64,000 nt of DNA from the NCBI RefSeq assembly GCF_004565465.1, contig NZ_SRHY01000009.1, forward strand, positions 1 through 64,000, in the 5' to 3' direction. Shown here piece by piece: positions 27,273 through 36,377 of this stretch. Each line of letters opens with the position of its first letter. The stretch's first letter is position 1. Under the pieces are notes generated by a model that saw only the letters and a program-made list of their open reading frames with translations, ran no database searches and was not told where the DNA came from. The DNA comes from Lentibacillus salicampi. GTDB lineage: Bacteria; Bacillota; Bacilli; Bacillales; Amphibacillaceae. The position numbers and the translations under genes are program-made.

Positions 27273-28007
27273 ATGGACAGATTAACGGGAAAAGTTGCCA
27301 TCATTACGGGGGCGGCGCGCGGAATGGGTGCTTCCCACGCCCGTAAATTCGTAAGCGAAGGCGCTAAAGTTGTGATAGCGGATATCCTTGAAGACGAAGG
27401 TAAAGCATTAGCAGATGAACTTGGGAAAAACGCTAAATTCTTAGAACTTGATGTTACCAACAAAGACAATTGGGAAAAAGTTGTCGCAGCAACCGAAAAA
27501 GCCTTTGGCCCGGTTAATGTACTGGTCAATAATGCTGGCATCAGCATGAACAAATCAATCGATGACATAACCGAAGAGGACTACCGAAAAATTGTTGATA
27601 TCAATCAGGTATCCGTATTCCTTGGCATGAAAACAATCGTGCCATCAATAAGAAAGGCAGACGGCGGTTCCATCGTCAATATTTCATCGATGAATGGTAT
27701 CGTTGGCGGCGCTATCGGTTATACAGACACAAAATTTGCCGTACGCGGAAGCACGAAAGCCGCCGCACTCAGTTTGTCGCATGAAGGGATCCGTGTGAAT
27801 TCCGTCCACCCCGGTGTGATTGAAACACCAATGATTGCACAAGGGGATTCCAAAGATGTCATTCAGGAATTTGCAAAACACATCCCGAACAAAAGAATCG
27901 CAAAGCCTGAAGAGGTATCCAATCTAGTATTATATCTCGCTTCCGACGATTCCAGTTACAGCACCGGCTCTGAATTCGTCGTTGACGGCGGATTGACAGC
28001 ACAGTAA
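27273..28007 (+). CDS. Short-chain dehydrogenase/reductase
   Basis: A classical SDR of 244 residues using NAD(P)(H) to interconvert an alcohol and a ketone. The cofactor loop is TGAARGMG (12-19), followed by NNAG (86-89), N111, the catalytic Ser in NISSMNG (about 138-139), and Y150/K154 in GYTDTK. The C-terminus GSEFVVDGGLTAQ is typical. Sequence style is closest to enzymes annotated as 3-alpha/20-beta-hydroxysteroid or glucose dehydrogenases; the substrate is not predictable. ATG 27273 has GGAGG at 8-nt spacing. It stands alone on the plus strand behind the palindrome at 27129. Confidence 0.88.
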   Translation: MDRLTGKVAIITGAARGMGASHARKFVSEGAKVVIADILEDEGKALADELGKNAKFLELDVTNKDNWEKVVAATEKAFGPVNVLVNNAGISMNKSIDDITEEDYRKIVDINQVSVFLGMKTIVPSIRKADGGSIVNISSMNGIVGGAIGYTDTKFAVRGSTKAAALSLSHEGIRVNSVHPGVIETPMIAQGDSKDVIQEFAKHIPNKRIAKPEEVSNLVLYLASDDSSYSTGSEFVVDGGLTAQ

Positions 28008-28076
28008 GCAATGCCATGCCCACATAAGACCTCATAGAACATCTTTATACCTATAATCGAAACAAATTTGGATTTG

Positions 28077-28103
28077 GGGACACGGGGTCAGACCCTTTGT
28101 CCC
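28077..28103. repeat. GGGGTCAGACCC-type palindromic repeat, copy 2
   Basis: GGGACACGGGGTCAGACCC continues into TTTGTCCC, with outer GGGACA/TGTCCC-like arms. It lies just past the prpB stop, between convergent SDR and prpB genes, and may double as a bidirectional terminator. Confidence 0.65.
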
Positions 28104-28107
28104 AAGC

Positions 28108-29013
28108 TCATTTTTCACCCAAAACGGTCTTGGCAATGTTCCCGTCCAGTGCCTCAAATTCAGCAAGTGAATTGATATCATACAACTCCTCGCGCGTCTG
28201 CATATCCGAGAGGCCATCTTTCTGGGTGCCTTCCTCCATAATAAGCTGGAAGATCCGCTCGTAGGCCTTTGCAGCGACCCTCAACGACGTAACCGGATAA
28301 ATCACCATGCTGAAGCCCATGTCCTGAAATGCCTGGGCCGTAAAATACGGCGTCTTGCCAAATTCCGTCATATTGGCAAGCAGCGGAACATCGAGTTTTT
28401 CGGCCACCAAACGAAATTCTTCTTCTGTCTGTAATGCTTCTGGAAAAATCGCGTCAGCTCCAGCTTCGACATAGAACTGAGCCCGTTCAACCGCCGCATC
28501 AATCCCTTCAACCGCTTTCGCATCTGTACGTGCCACAACGACCAGGGACGGGGCCACTTCTTTAATCGCCCTGATTTTTTGCCCCAGTTCTTCTTTTGTC
28601 ACAAGCTGTTTCCCGTTCAAATGTCCGCATTTTTTCGGAAGCTGCTGATCTTCAATCTGCACGGCCGCCACCTTGGCCTCCATCATTTCGGCAGCCGTGC
28701 GGGCGACATTCAACACACCACCAAATCCGGTATCGATATCAACAAGCACCGGGAGATTGGCAGCCCGGACCAATTCCCTGGCACGATCCGCCATTTCAGT
28801 TGACGTCACCATGCCAAGATCAGGCAGTCCCCGGCTTGCTGTGTAGGCGCCGCCTGACAGATACAAGGATGAGAATCCCGCTTTTTTGGCAACAAGCGCT
28901 GCCATTGCATCATGGGCGCCGGGAATTTGTAAAATATCGTCCTGCTCAATCAATTCCTTAAACTCATGTGCTAAATCTTCCTGCGTTGATGTCTGGTCAA
29001 CAATCCAAACCAT
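28108..29013 (-). CDS. prpB: 2-methylisocitrate lyase
   Basis: Cleaves 2-methylisocitrate into pyruvate and succinate, the last step of the methylcitrate cycle for propionate. The 301-residue product has the isocitrate lyase/PEP mutase fold with the metal-site VDIDTGFG (D92, D94) and the catalytic loop KKCGH (C129). AAAGGAGG with 8-nt spacing selects ATG 29013, 26 codons inside the longest frame. It is third in the prpC-prpD-prpB order. Oxaloacetate decarboxylases and other members share the fold, but the neighbours make PrpB the clear choice. Confidence 0.93.
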   Translation of the reverse strand: MVWIVDQTSTQEDLAHEFKELIEQDDILQIPGAHDAMAALVAKKAGFSSLYLSGGAYTASRGLPDLGMVTSTEMADRARELVRAANLPVLVDIDTGFGGVLNVARTAAEMMEAKVAAVQIEDQQLPKKCGHLNGKQLVTKEELGQKIRAIKEVAPSLVVVARTDAKAVEGIDAAVERAQFYVEAGADAIFPEALQTEEEFRLVAEKLDVPLLANMTEFGKTPYFTAQAFQDMGFSMVIYPVTSLRVAAKAYERIFQLIMEEGTQKDGLSDMQTREELYDINSLAEFEALDGNIAKTVLGEK

Positions 29014-29099
29014 TCTCGGGTCCTCCTTTAAAAACACTCTGGGGCCGCAAGAAAACATCACGTCAGCCCCGTACCATTTTACTTTAGACAAACCTGCCT

Positions 29100-30533
29100 T
29101 CAGACAAATAATGCCACAAACTCATTCACATTCATCGTCGAAAGCTTCCCATAATCATAACTGAATGCTTCAATTTTTTCCAGTTGCTTTTTCGTATATT
29201 GGGTCGATAAATTATACTTATATTTCTCCCGGATTTGCGGCATTGCTTCCTCTCGGCGGAACCGGTGACCCAGCGGATATTCAACAGCCACGTTCTCAGT
29301 TGAGGTTCCATCTGTAAAATGAACCTGAACTGCATTCGCGATCGACCGTTTATCCGGATTAAGGTAGTCTGTTGTGTAGGCTTCTTTTTCCTCAAGCACC
29401 ATTTTATCACGCAATTCGTCGATCAGCGGATCAGCAGCCGCTTCCTCTTCATAGTCCTCGGCTGTAATCCCGCCTTTTATCAGCCCGACTGCTGTGATGT
29501 ATTGGATGCAATGATCCCGGTCAGCCGGGTTATAGAGTGGTCCTTGTTTATCAATAATCCGAATCGCGGACTCATGTGTCGTAATCGTGATCTGCTCAAT
29601 CTCATCCAAGCGGTTCTGCACTTCCGGATGCAACTGTACAGCGGCCTCTGCTGCTGTTTGCGCATGGAACTCTGCAGGGAATGAAACTTTAAATAGGATA
29701 TTTTCCATCACATAACTATCAAGCGGTTGGCTAAGCACGAGGTCCTGCTTGTTAAACAGCACATCCTGGAACCCCCATCCTGGCGCACTTAGAGGGGTTT
29801 CATATCCCATTTCGCCGTCCATTGCCATCATGGCCAGCCGAACACCTCGGCTCGTGGCATCGCCGGCTGCCCATGATTTCCGGGAGCCAGTGTTCGGCGC
29901 ATGCCGGTACGTACGTAGGCTCGAGTTATCAATCCAGGCATTGGACAAGGCATTCATGATTTCCTCATGCCCACCGCCGAGCATTTTCGTCACCACAGCC
30001 GTTGTAGCGACTTTCACATATAATACGTGATCAAGGCCAACGCGATTCAGGCTGTTTTCCAAGGCCAGGACCCCCTGGATTTCATGGGCTTTAACCATCA
30101 TTTCCAAAACTTCCTCAACCTTAACAGGCTCCTGCCCGTTGGCAAGGCGTTCCTGACTGACATAGTCTGCAACGGCCAAAATCCCGCCAAGATTATCAGA
30201 TGGGTGCCCCCATTCAGCGGCAAGCCATGTGTCATTATAGTCGAGCCAGCGAATCATCGCCCCGATATTAAACGCCCCCTGCACTGGATCCAGCACGTGC
30301 GGCGTCCCGGGCACACGCGTACCGTTTGGAACGACCGTGCCTGACACAACTGGACCGAGGAGTTTCGTGCATTCCGGGTAATTCAGGGCCAGAATCCCGC
30401 ATCCGAGCGTATCAAGCAAAATATAATGAGCGGTCGAAAAAGCTTCTTCGCTCGTAATGTCTTGATTTAGAACATAATCAGCAATTTCTTCCAAAATCGC
30501 GTCTGCCGTTTTCTGTTCGTCCACTTTTTCCAT
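29100..30533 (-). CDS. prpD: 2-methylcitrate dehydratase
   Basis: A MmgE/PrpD-family enzyme that dehydrates 2-methylcitrate to 2-methyl-cis-aconitate. The 477 residues contain family-typical segments such as [12 protein letters not shown] near the N-terminus, [20 protein letters not shown], and [19 protein letters not shown] with 8-nt spacing supports ATG 30533 rather than TTG 30539. It is flanked by prpC upstream and prpB downstream on the same strand. Confidence 0.93.
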   Translation of the reverse strand: MEKVDEQKTADAILEEIADYVLNQDITSEEAFSTAHYILLDTLGCGILALNYPECTKLLGPVVSGTVVPNGTRVPGTPHVLDPVQGAFNIGAMIRWLDYNDTWLAAEWGHPSDNLGGILAVADYVSQERLANGQEPVKVEEVLEMMVKAHEIQGVLALENSLNRVGLDHVLYVKVATTAVVTKMLGGGHEEIMNALSNAWIDNSSLRTYRHAPNTGSRKSWAAGDATSRGVRLAMMAMDGEMGYETPLSAPGWGFQDVLFNKQDLVLSQPLDSYVMENILFKVSFPAEFHAQTAAEAAVQLHPEVQNRLDEIEQITITTHESAIRIIDKQGPLYNPADRDHCIQYITAVGLIKGGITAEDYEEEAAADPLIDELRDKMVLEEKEAYTTDYLNPDKRSIANAVQVHFTDGTSTENVAVEYPLGHRFRREEAMPQIREKYKYNLSTQYTKKQLEKIEAFSYDYGKLSTMNVNEFVALFV

Positions 30534-30639
30534 TGTCAACGTCCTTTCCCGCGGTCAGGCCAATCTCGCATGCTATTTTAAGATGCGAGACATATAACCT
30601 GACCCTTTATGCTTGTTCGTAAGCCTATTAAAATCGTAC

Positions 30640-31749
30640 TTATAAATTCCGCTCACCGGTATATTTGACTCTCGGCCGAAACAAACGATTATTGTTATGC
30701 TGTTCAATAATGTGCGCACACAACCCCGCCGTTCTGGAACTGAAAAAGATTGGCGTATACAGCGGAATGGGGATCCCGAGCATCCAATAAACCGGTGCGG
30801 CATAGTAATCGAGATTCGGATACAGCCCCTTTTCCTGGGCCATCAGTTTTTCCCCCGCTTCACACATATCAAGCAGGAGCGAATCTCCATGCAGATCACA
30901 TAGCTGCCGCAACGATTCCTTCATCATCGCAGCGCGCGGATCCATTTTTTTCATATAGACACGATGTCCGAAGCCCATAATTTTTTCTTTGTGTAAGAGT
31001 TTCTCTTTCAATATATTCTCAAATTCATCAACCGATCGGGCGTCCTGCAGCATGTACATAACCGCTTCATTGGCACCGCCATGCAGATTGCCTTTTAACG
31101 AGGCGACAGCACCCGACAGTGCCCCGTACATATCCGAATGTGTGGAGGCAATCACGCGTGATGTAAAGGTCGAATTCGGCATCTCGTGTTCACTATATAA
31201 CAGTAGGGAACGGTCAAAAATGTCCGCTTCCAATTCGGTCGGTTTTTCACCCGTAATCATGTACAAAAAGTTGGCACTGTATGGGAGTACGGGATCCGGA
31301 TCGACCGGTTCCTTGTTATTCAAAATCCGATAACTATTCACCGTTATGGCCGGGAGTTGCCCCAAAATTTCATAAGCCCGGCGTTTATTCGCTTCAAGCG
31401 AGCGGTCATCAAGGTTCTTATCAAACCCTGCCGAGGCCGATATAGCTGTCCGCTGTCCGTCCATTGGGTGCGTTTCTTTCGGCAGTAAATTAAGAATATC
31501 CATGACCGTGTCAGGCACTTGGTAATGAGCTTTCAATTTTTCCTCAACCGCCTGCCGCTCAGCGTCTGACGACAAAGTCCCTTCCAATAACAAATAAACA
31601 AGATCAGCATACGTTTTCCGAGTTGACAAATCAATCAAATCATAACCCCTGATAATGATCTTTTCCTGTTCCGTATCCAAAAGCGAAATCCCCGTCTCAG
31701 ACGCGATCACACCTTCCAGACCCGGCACAAACGTATCTTCTGTTTTCAT
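30640..31749 (-). CDS. prpC: 2-methylcitrate synthase / citrate synthase
   Basis: Condenses propionyl-CoA with oxaloacetate to start the methylcitrate cycle. The 369-residue protein starts with the characteristic EDTFVPGLEGVIASET. It carries the catalytic segments NLHGGANEAV (His), MGFGHRVY (His) and NLDYYAAPVYWMLG (Asp). AAGGAGG at 6-nt spacing selects ATG 31749. A TATAAT hexamer on the minus strand lies at 31821-31826. The short type-II length and operon context favour the methylcitrate role, though such enzymes often also make citrate. Confidence 0.93.
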   Translation of the reverse strand: MKTEDTFVPGLEGVIASETGISLLDTEQEKIIIRGYDLIDLSTRKTYADLVYLLLEGTLSSDAERQAVEEKLKAHYQVPDTVMDILNLLPKETHPMDGQRTAISASAGFDKNLDDRSLEANKRRAYEILGQLPAITVNSYRILNNKEPVDPDPVLPYSANFLYMITGEKPTELEADIFDRSLLLYSEHEMPNSTFTSRVIASTHSDMYGALSGAVASLKGNLHGGANEAVMYMLQDARSVDEFENILKEKLLHKEKIMGFGHRVYMKKMDPRAAMMKESLRQLCDLHGDSLLLDMCEAGEKLMAQEKGLYPNLDYYAAPVYWMLGIPIPLYTPIFFSSRTAGLCAHIIEQHNNNRLFRPRVKYTGERNL

Positions 31750-31912
31750 CGTGAACCTCCTTATCCCATCTATATTGAAATCCCTTTCATCAAAAAATGG
31801 CACTATCTGTCTATAAGTCTATTATAAAGTTGAAATCGCAATCGGAAAAATATATAATTTTAATCATTAGACATAATTTTTTTCAATATCACGATGAAGG
31901 AGACGACCTCGC

Positions 31913-32782
31913 ATGAAACTTCAAGACTGGGAAATGCTGAATGCCTTATATGTAACGGAGAACATAACGCAGGCTGCAAAACGTCTATTCCTGTCGCAGC
32001 CCACATTAACGTCACGAGTCAGAAGTCTAGAGGATTATTACGGGGTCAAACTGATCATCCGGAAACAAAGAGGGATTACGTTCACACCTGAGGGGGAAGT
32101 GCTCGCCCGCCATGCGCGAAAAATGCTGCATGAGCAGACCAAAATCGAAGAACGATTGAACAACATGAAAGAGCAGGTCGCCGGCACATTAAGGGTAGGA
32201 GCCTCTAACTTCTTTGCGCTGAATAAAATGCCCAAATTACTGCGCTTGTTTAAGCAAAAATATCCGAATGTCGAGTTCCAGGTCGTGACCGGCTGGAGCA
32301 GTGAAATGTACCGGCGTATCCTGAATCACGATGTTCACATCAGCTTCATCAAGGGGGATTACAGTTGGAAAGATAATAAGGAACTGCTTTACGAAGAGGA
32401 ACTATGTATGGCCTCCCCATGGGAATTTACGTGGGATATGCTGCCTGATTTACCTCGCATCGATTACAATACGGATGAAAAAATGCGGCACATCGTCGAC
32501 AATTGGTGGTACAACAACTATAAACAACATCCCAACATCAACATACAGGTCAATCAGGTGGAAACGTGCAAAGAAATGGTCATCAACGGTCTTGGCTACG
32601 CGATATTAGCCAACCTTGTCGTGCGCCCGTATCCAAACCTTGTGATCAAACCACTGACCCTTCCTTCAGGGGAAGCCATCACCCGCAAAACGTGGATGTA
32701 TTATCACGAGGATTCGCTGCAGCTGAACATCGTCGAAGCGTTTGTCCATTTCATCCGAACACTGGACGTCAAGGCATTATAG
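31913..32782 (+). CDS. LysR-family transcriptional regulator
   Basis: Transcribed divergently from prpC with 163 bases between the two starts, the classic arrangement for a LysR protein controlling its neighbour. The 289 residues have an N-terminal winged HTH (ENITQAAKRLFLSQPTLTSRVRSLE, about 16-40) and a periplasmic-binding-like effector domain. AAGGAG precedes the ATG by 11 bases. The AT-rich region between carries candidate promoters for both directions. Control of the methylcitrate operon by this protein is inference from position; many prp operons use PrpR/RpfR-type regulators instead. Confidence 0.88.
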   Translation: MKLQDWEMLNALYVTENITQAAKRLFLSQPTLTSRVRSLEDYYGVKLIIRKQRGITFTPEGEVLARHARKMLHEQTKIEERLNNMKEQVAGTLRVGASNFFALNKMPKLLRLFKQKYPNVEFQVVTGWSSEMYRRILNHDVHISFIKGDYSWKDNKELLYEEELCMASPWEFTWDMLPDLPRIDYNTDEKMRHIVDNWWYNNYKQHPNINIQVNQVETCKEMVINGLGYAILANLVVRPYPNLVIKPLTLPSGEAITRKTWMYYHEDSLQLNIVEAFVHFIRTLDVKAL

Positions 32783-32795
32783 GGAAGTTTGCCCC

Positions 32796-32897
32796 ACTCG
32801 TGCAGAAAACCCGCAAACTCGTGCGGGCTCCTCCATAACTCGAGCGAGAAACCCTCAACTCGTGCGGGAATCTCCCTACTCATCCAGAATCTTCCCT
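32796..32897. repeat. Degenerate tandem array, 20-21-bp period
   Basis: ACTCGTGC-like units start at 32796, 32817, 32838, 32858 and 32878, with a sixth beginning at 32898 inside the last codons of the opposing gene. The best-conserved unit is ACTCGTGCGGGAATCTCCCT. It fills the gap between convergent genes. Confidence 0.6.
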
Positions 32898-33996
32898 ACT
32901 CACTCTGATCCAAATTCACCACCATCTCATAGAGTTTCTCGAGGCTTAGAAAATCCGATATCGAAGCCTCTGTTTGCGACGTCAATGCCATACCGGCAAG
33001 CCCCAGCTGACAAGAACGGTGTAACGACTCGCCATTTAAAATGCCGTAAATCACACATGCTCCTAAAGCATCCGTTATCCCAGTATCATCAGCTACTTCA
33101 GTATGAATAGGTGATAAATGACCAGCTTCTTCATCAGTATAATAGTAGACACTGCCATCATCCAGGATGACAATCACTCGTTTGACCCCACGCTGCCGAA
33201 GTTGTTGACATGCATTCTCACAATCCGTCATGGAATCAATCGATTTTCCGGATAATGCTTCGGCTTCTTCCTGATCAAGTATTAACAATCCCAGACCATC
33301 CAACCGTTCGGGTAATTTAAGGGCTTTAGCGGACGAAACCGGATCAATGTACATTGGAATGTTTTCCTGATAGCAGCGGTTGATTATGTAATGAACACAA
33401 TCCACCGGCAAATTCGTATCCAAAAAAACAGCCCTTGCCGTGGAAATGGCCGCCCATTTTTCTTCTATCATCGAAACAGTTAAATTTTCATAAATCGTCA
33501 TGTCAGACATCGATACAACACTTCGCCCGCTGACATCCAATAAAGTGGTAAAAGTCCCTGTGCCTCTCGCAGGAAATTGCCAAACCTGGCTCACATCGAT
33601 GCCCGCGTTTTTCGTTTCGGTTAACAGCCACTCGCCCGCTTTATCCTCTCCTACGCATGCCATTAATATGGTGCTGCAGCCGAGATGGCTTAAATTTTCC
33701 GCAAAATTGCGTGCAACACCGCCACACGTTTCCTGCGTTTCCACCGGATTGGAGGTATATAGCCGAACGTCTTGTTCTGACTTTGCTTTGCGATCAATGT
33801 TCACCCCGCCGATACAAACAATGGCGGACGTTTCCTTTAACACATACGCGCGCCCCCTGATCTCGCCGCTTTTTATCAGATTCGCGATATAATTCGCTAC
33901 CGCCGGCCGTGACAACCCGACTCTCTTTGATAGTTCCTGCTGGGAAATAAAAGGGTCCATTCGAATGTATTGTAAGATTTCTTTTCTCTTATCCAT
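32896..33996 (-). CDS. HTH-PfkB fusion protein (YeiI-like) of the pseudouridine locus
   Basis: A two-part protein of 366 residues. A MarR/Lrp-like winged HTH (QYIRMDPFISQQELSKRVGLSRPAVANYI) covers about the first 55 residues. A PfkB carbohydrate kinase domain follows, beginning at AIVCIGGVNIDRK and containing CGGVARNFAENL. The kinase signature 2, normally DTTGAGDAF, reads DDTGITDALG: the catalytic Asp remains but the anion-hole glycine pattern is altered. GTGAGGT with 7-nt spacing selects ATG 33996. It is divergent from psuK. E. coli has a comparable HTH-kinase (YeiI). It may sense a nucleoside and regulate the divergent genes, act as a kinase, or both; this is inference. Confidence 0.8.
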   Translation of the reverse strand: MDKRKEILQYIRMDPFISQQELSKRVGLSRPAVANYIANLIKSGEIRGRAYVLKETSAIVCIGGVNIDRKAKSEQDVRLYTSNPVETQETCGGVARNFAENLSHLGCSTILMACVGEDKAGEWLLTETKNAGIDVSQVWQFPARGTGTFTTLLDVSGRSVVSMSDMTIYENLTVSMIEEKWAAISTARAVFLDTNLPVDCVHYIINRCYQENIPMYIDPVSSAKALKLPERLDGLGLLILDQEEAEALSGKSIDSMTDCENACQQLRQRGVKRVIVILDDGSVYYYTDEEAGHLSPIHTEVADDTGITDALGACVIYGILNGESLHRSCQLGLAGMALTSQTEASISDFLSLEKLYEMVVNLDQSE

Positions 33997-34062
33997 TTGC
34001 ACGACCTCACTTTTTAGAATCAGTTTAGGGTATAAGTGAAAATCTGTAAACACTGAAGCCAC

Positions 34063-34091
34063 TTGACAATTCCATGAGAAAACGATAACAT
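34063..34091 (+). promoter_or_regulatory. Sigma-A promoter of the psuK operon, with adjacent inverted repeat
   Basis: Perfect TTGACA (34063-34068), 17-bp spacer, TAACAT (34086-34091). An inverted repeat TAAACA-AA-TGTTTA at 34110-34123 lies just downstream and is a candidate site for the HTH-PfkB protein. Confidence 0.65.
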
Positions 34092-34139
34092 AAACTTGTG
34101 TTTTAATACTAAACAAATGTTTATAAACGAGGTGAGGAA

Positions 34140-35099
34140 GTGAATACCAACGAAGCCTCCCCGATCATTTGCATCGGTGGTTCCAATGTGGACCGGAAAT
34201 TCTATTTGAACCAGCAGATCATACAAGGAACATCCAATCCTGTATCTTCATCAAGTTCAGTCGGCGGGGTAGCCAGGAATATTGCAGAAAACCTTGGAAG
34301 ACTGGGCGGGAACGTTAAATTGATAACGGCAGGTGGAAATGATGCAGCCTGGAAAGAAATTGCGCAAGCCTCATCGCCTTTTATGGATTTAGATTTTGCA
34401 GCGCAATATGAAAACCAGTCAACCGGCAACTACACGGCTGTGCTTGACGAACGTGGCGACTTGTCGGTGGCATTTGCCGACATGGATATTTTTGACGATA
34501 TTACGCCGGAACTTCTGCAAAGGAATCAGGCCATTCTGCAACAGGCGGCATGCATCGTAGCCGATCTGAATTGCCCGGCGGAAACGATCGATTTTCTTTG
34601 TTCATTCACTGCCCAGGAAGCGATTCCACTCGTTGTGATTCCCGTGTCTGCCCCAAAGATGGACAGGCTGCCACGATCACTCAGTTCTGTCAGCTGGCTC
34701 ATCGTCAATAAAGATGAAACCGAAACATTTCTGAACATCGACATCCAAACTGATCAGGACTGGAAAGAATCAGTTAAAAAATGGCTGGATTCAGGTGTGG
34801 AAAATGTCGTGGTAACCAATGGTTCGGAAGGGGCAATGGCAGGTGCCCAAAGCGGAGAAACAGGCCACTATCAGGCTGTTGAAACCCCCGATATCATTGA
34901 TGTGACAGGTGCGGGCGATTCATTTTGCTCCGCTGTTATTCATGCCTGGCTGCAGAAACAGCCACTCGATGCCATTATTCAATCCGGCATGGTCAACGCT
35001 CATAAAACCATCCTGTCGAACGAAACGGTCAGAACAGATTTGTCGTTTAATCAGCTTGCTGAAGACGTACAACGAATCAACGCTTCCGGCAATCACTGA
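34140..35099 (+). CDS. psuK: Pseudouridine kinase (PfkB family)
   Basis: Phosphorylates pseudouridine to pseudouridine 5'-phosphate. The 319-residue ribokinase-like protein opens with PIICIGGSNVDRK, has VGGVARNIAENLGRLGG near residues 40-55, and an intact PfkB signature 2, DVTGAGDSFCSAV. The start is GTG 34140 directly after GAGGTGAGG. It lies 35 bases before psuG, which defines the substrate through context. The sequence also resembles the adjacent HTH-PfkB protein, suggesting an old duplication. Confidence 0.88.
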   Translation: MNTNEASPIICIGGSNVDRKFYLNQQIIQGTSNPVSSSSSVGGVARNIAENLGRLGGNVKLITAGGNDAAWKEIAQASSPFMDLDFAAQYENQSTGNYTAVLDERGDLSVAFADMDIFDDITPELLQRNQAILQQAACIVADLNCPAETIDFLCSFTAQEAIPLVVIPVSAPKMDRLPRSLSSVSWLIVNKDETETFLNIDIQTDQDWKESVKKWLDSGVENVVVTNGSEGAMAGAQSGETGHYQAVETPDIIDVTGAGDSFCSAVIHAWLQKQPLDAIIQSGMVNAHKTILSNETVRTDLSFNQLAEDVQRINASGNH

Positions 35100-35134
35100 C
35101 CGCATTGATATAAACCCAAGGGAGGAACATTAAC

Positions 35135-36058
35135 ATGAAAAAATATCTTGAATTTTCACAAGAGGTACAGCAAGCAAAAGAAAATGGACAAGCCATTGTG
35201 GCACTGGAATCGACCATCATTTCACACGGTATGCCTTATCCGCAAAACGTAAAAATGGCACGTGATGTCGAAGCAATTGTCCGTGAAAACGGAGCCGTTC
35301 CAGCGACCATCGCCATTATGGACGGTAAAATTAAGATAGGCTTATCGGACGATGAACTGGAGGTATTTGGTAAAAGTGACGATGTTGCCAAAGTGTCAAG
35401 ACGTGATATCGCACCCGTCATTGCATCCGGAAAACTCGGCGCGACAACGGTTGCCACGACCATGGTTTGTGCCGAACTGGCCGGAATCGAAACGTTTGTA
35501 ACCGGCGGAATCGGCGGTGTACACAGAGGTGCCGAAACGACCATGGATATATCAGCTGACCTTGAAGAATTAGCCCAAACAAATGTAGCGGTTATTTGTG
35601 CAGGAGCCAAATCGATTTTGGACTTGGGACTGACAATGGAATACCTGGAAACCAAAGGCGTCCCTGTCCTTGGCTTCGAAACCGACTATCTGCCTGCATT
35701 TTACACAAGGGAAAGTGAATTCCCGTTAGCATTCTCGACTGATTCAACGGACGTATTAGCTGAAACCATGAAAACAAAATGGGACTTGCAGCTTAATGGC
35801 GGGCTTGTCATTGCGAACCCGGTTCCTGAAGAAGATGCCATGGATGCCGATTACATTAATGGTGTGATCGGGGATGCCGTCAAGGAAGCGAAAGAAAATC
35901 ATATTTCAGGTAAAGACACGACACCATTCCTGCTTGCCAAAGTAAAAGAGATGACAGAAGGAAAAAGTCTTGATGTCAATATAGCACTGGTAAAACACAA
36001 TGCAAAAATCGGAAGTCAAATTGCCGTCAGTTACAACAAGCAGGTTCATGAATCCTAA
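35135..36058 (+). CDS. psuG: Pseudouridine-5'-phosphate glycosidase
   Basis: Cleaves the C-C glycosidic bond of pseudouridine 5'-phosphate to uracil and ribose 5-phosphate, using manganese and a lysine Schiff base. The 307 residues start with the hallmark [18 protein letters not shown], then [30 protein letters not shown] and [19 protein letters not shown], which hold the family active-site residues. ATG 35135 has GGGAGG at 9-nt spacing. A strong terminator follows. Confidence 0.96.
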   Translation: MKKYLEFSQEVQQAKENGQAIVALESTIISHGMPYPQNVKMARDVEAIVRENGAVPATIAIMDGKIKIGLSDDELEVFGKSDDVAKVSRRDIAPVIASGKLGATTVATTMVCAELAGIETFVTGGIGGVHRGAETTMDISADLEELAQTNVAVICAGAKSILDLGLTMEYLETKGVPVLGFETDYLPAFYTRESEFPLAFSTDSTDVLAETMKTKWDLQLNGGLVIANPVPEEDAMDADYINGVIGDAVKEAKENHISGKDTTPFLLAKVKEMTEGKSLDVNIALVKHNAKIGSQIAVSYNKQVHES

Positions 36059-36077
36059 AGCTTCCGTATAGCCCGGG

Positions 36078-36120
36078 ACTTCTGCAAAAAAGACCGGCTC
36101 TGTTTTGCAGAAGTTCTTTA
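36078..36120 (+). terminator. Terminator after psuG
   Basis: Perfect 12-base arms ACTTCTGCAAAA / TTTTGCAGAAGT with a 13-base loop, followed by TCTTTA. The transporter gene downstream would need read-through or its own promoter. Confidence 0.75.
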
Positions 36121-36126
36121 AATGTG

Positions 36127-36328
36127 TGTTCAAAAAGAGGATGAAAAGGACCGTCATCGGCTAAGTTCGCGACGTCCTGTCGCAACGCCGATATTAGCAC
36201 GTCCTGTTCGTCGAAGTTCGAGGCAGCGTAGTTTTGAGCAACGGCATGTATCCTTTAGATACATGAGTAGCGGAAAAGCAAGCTAACGATGAAATTCGAA
36301 GTGTCATTTTCACCGGACTTTTTGAACA
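36127..36328. mobile_element. MITE-like non-coding element, 202 bp
   Basis: Terminal inverted repeats TGTTCAAAAAG (36127-36137) and CTTTTTGAACA (36318-36328) are perfect over 11 bases and extend imperfectly to about 22. The interior has no ORF but contains short inverted segments. It separates psuG from its transporter gene. A related 36-bp inverted repeat lies at 41203. Confidence 0.5.
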
Positions 36329-36377
36329 ACTCCTTTAACCCGCATTGTAAACGCTGACATCTTAAGAGGGCGCTGAA

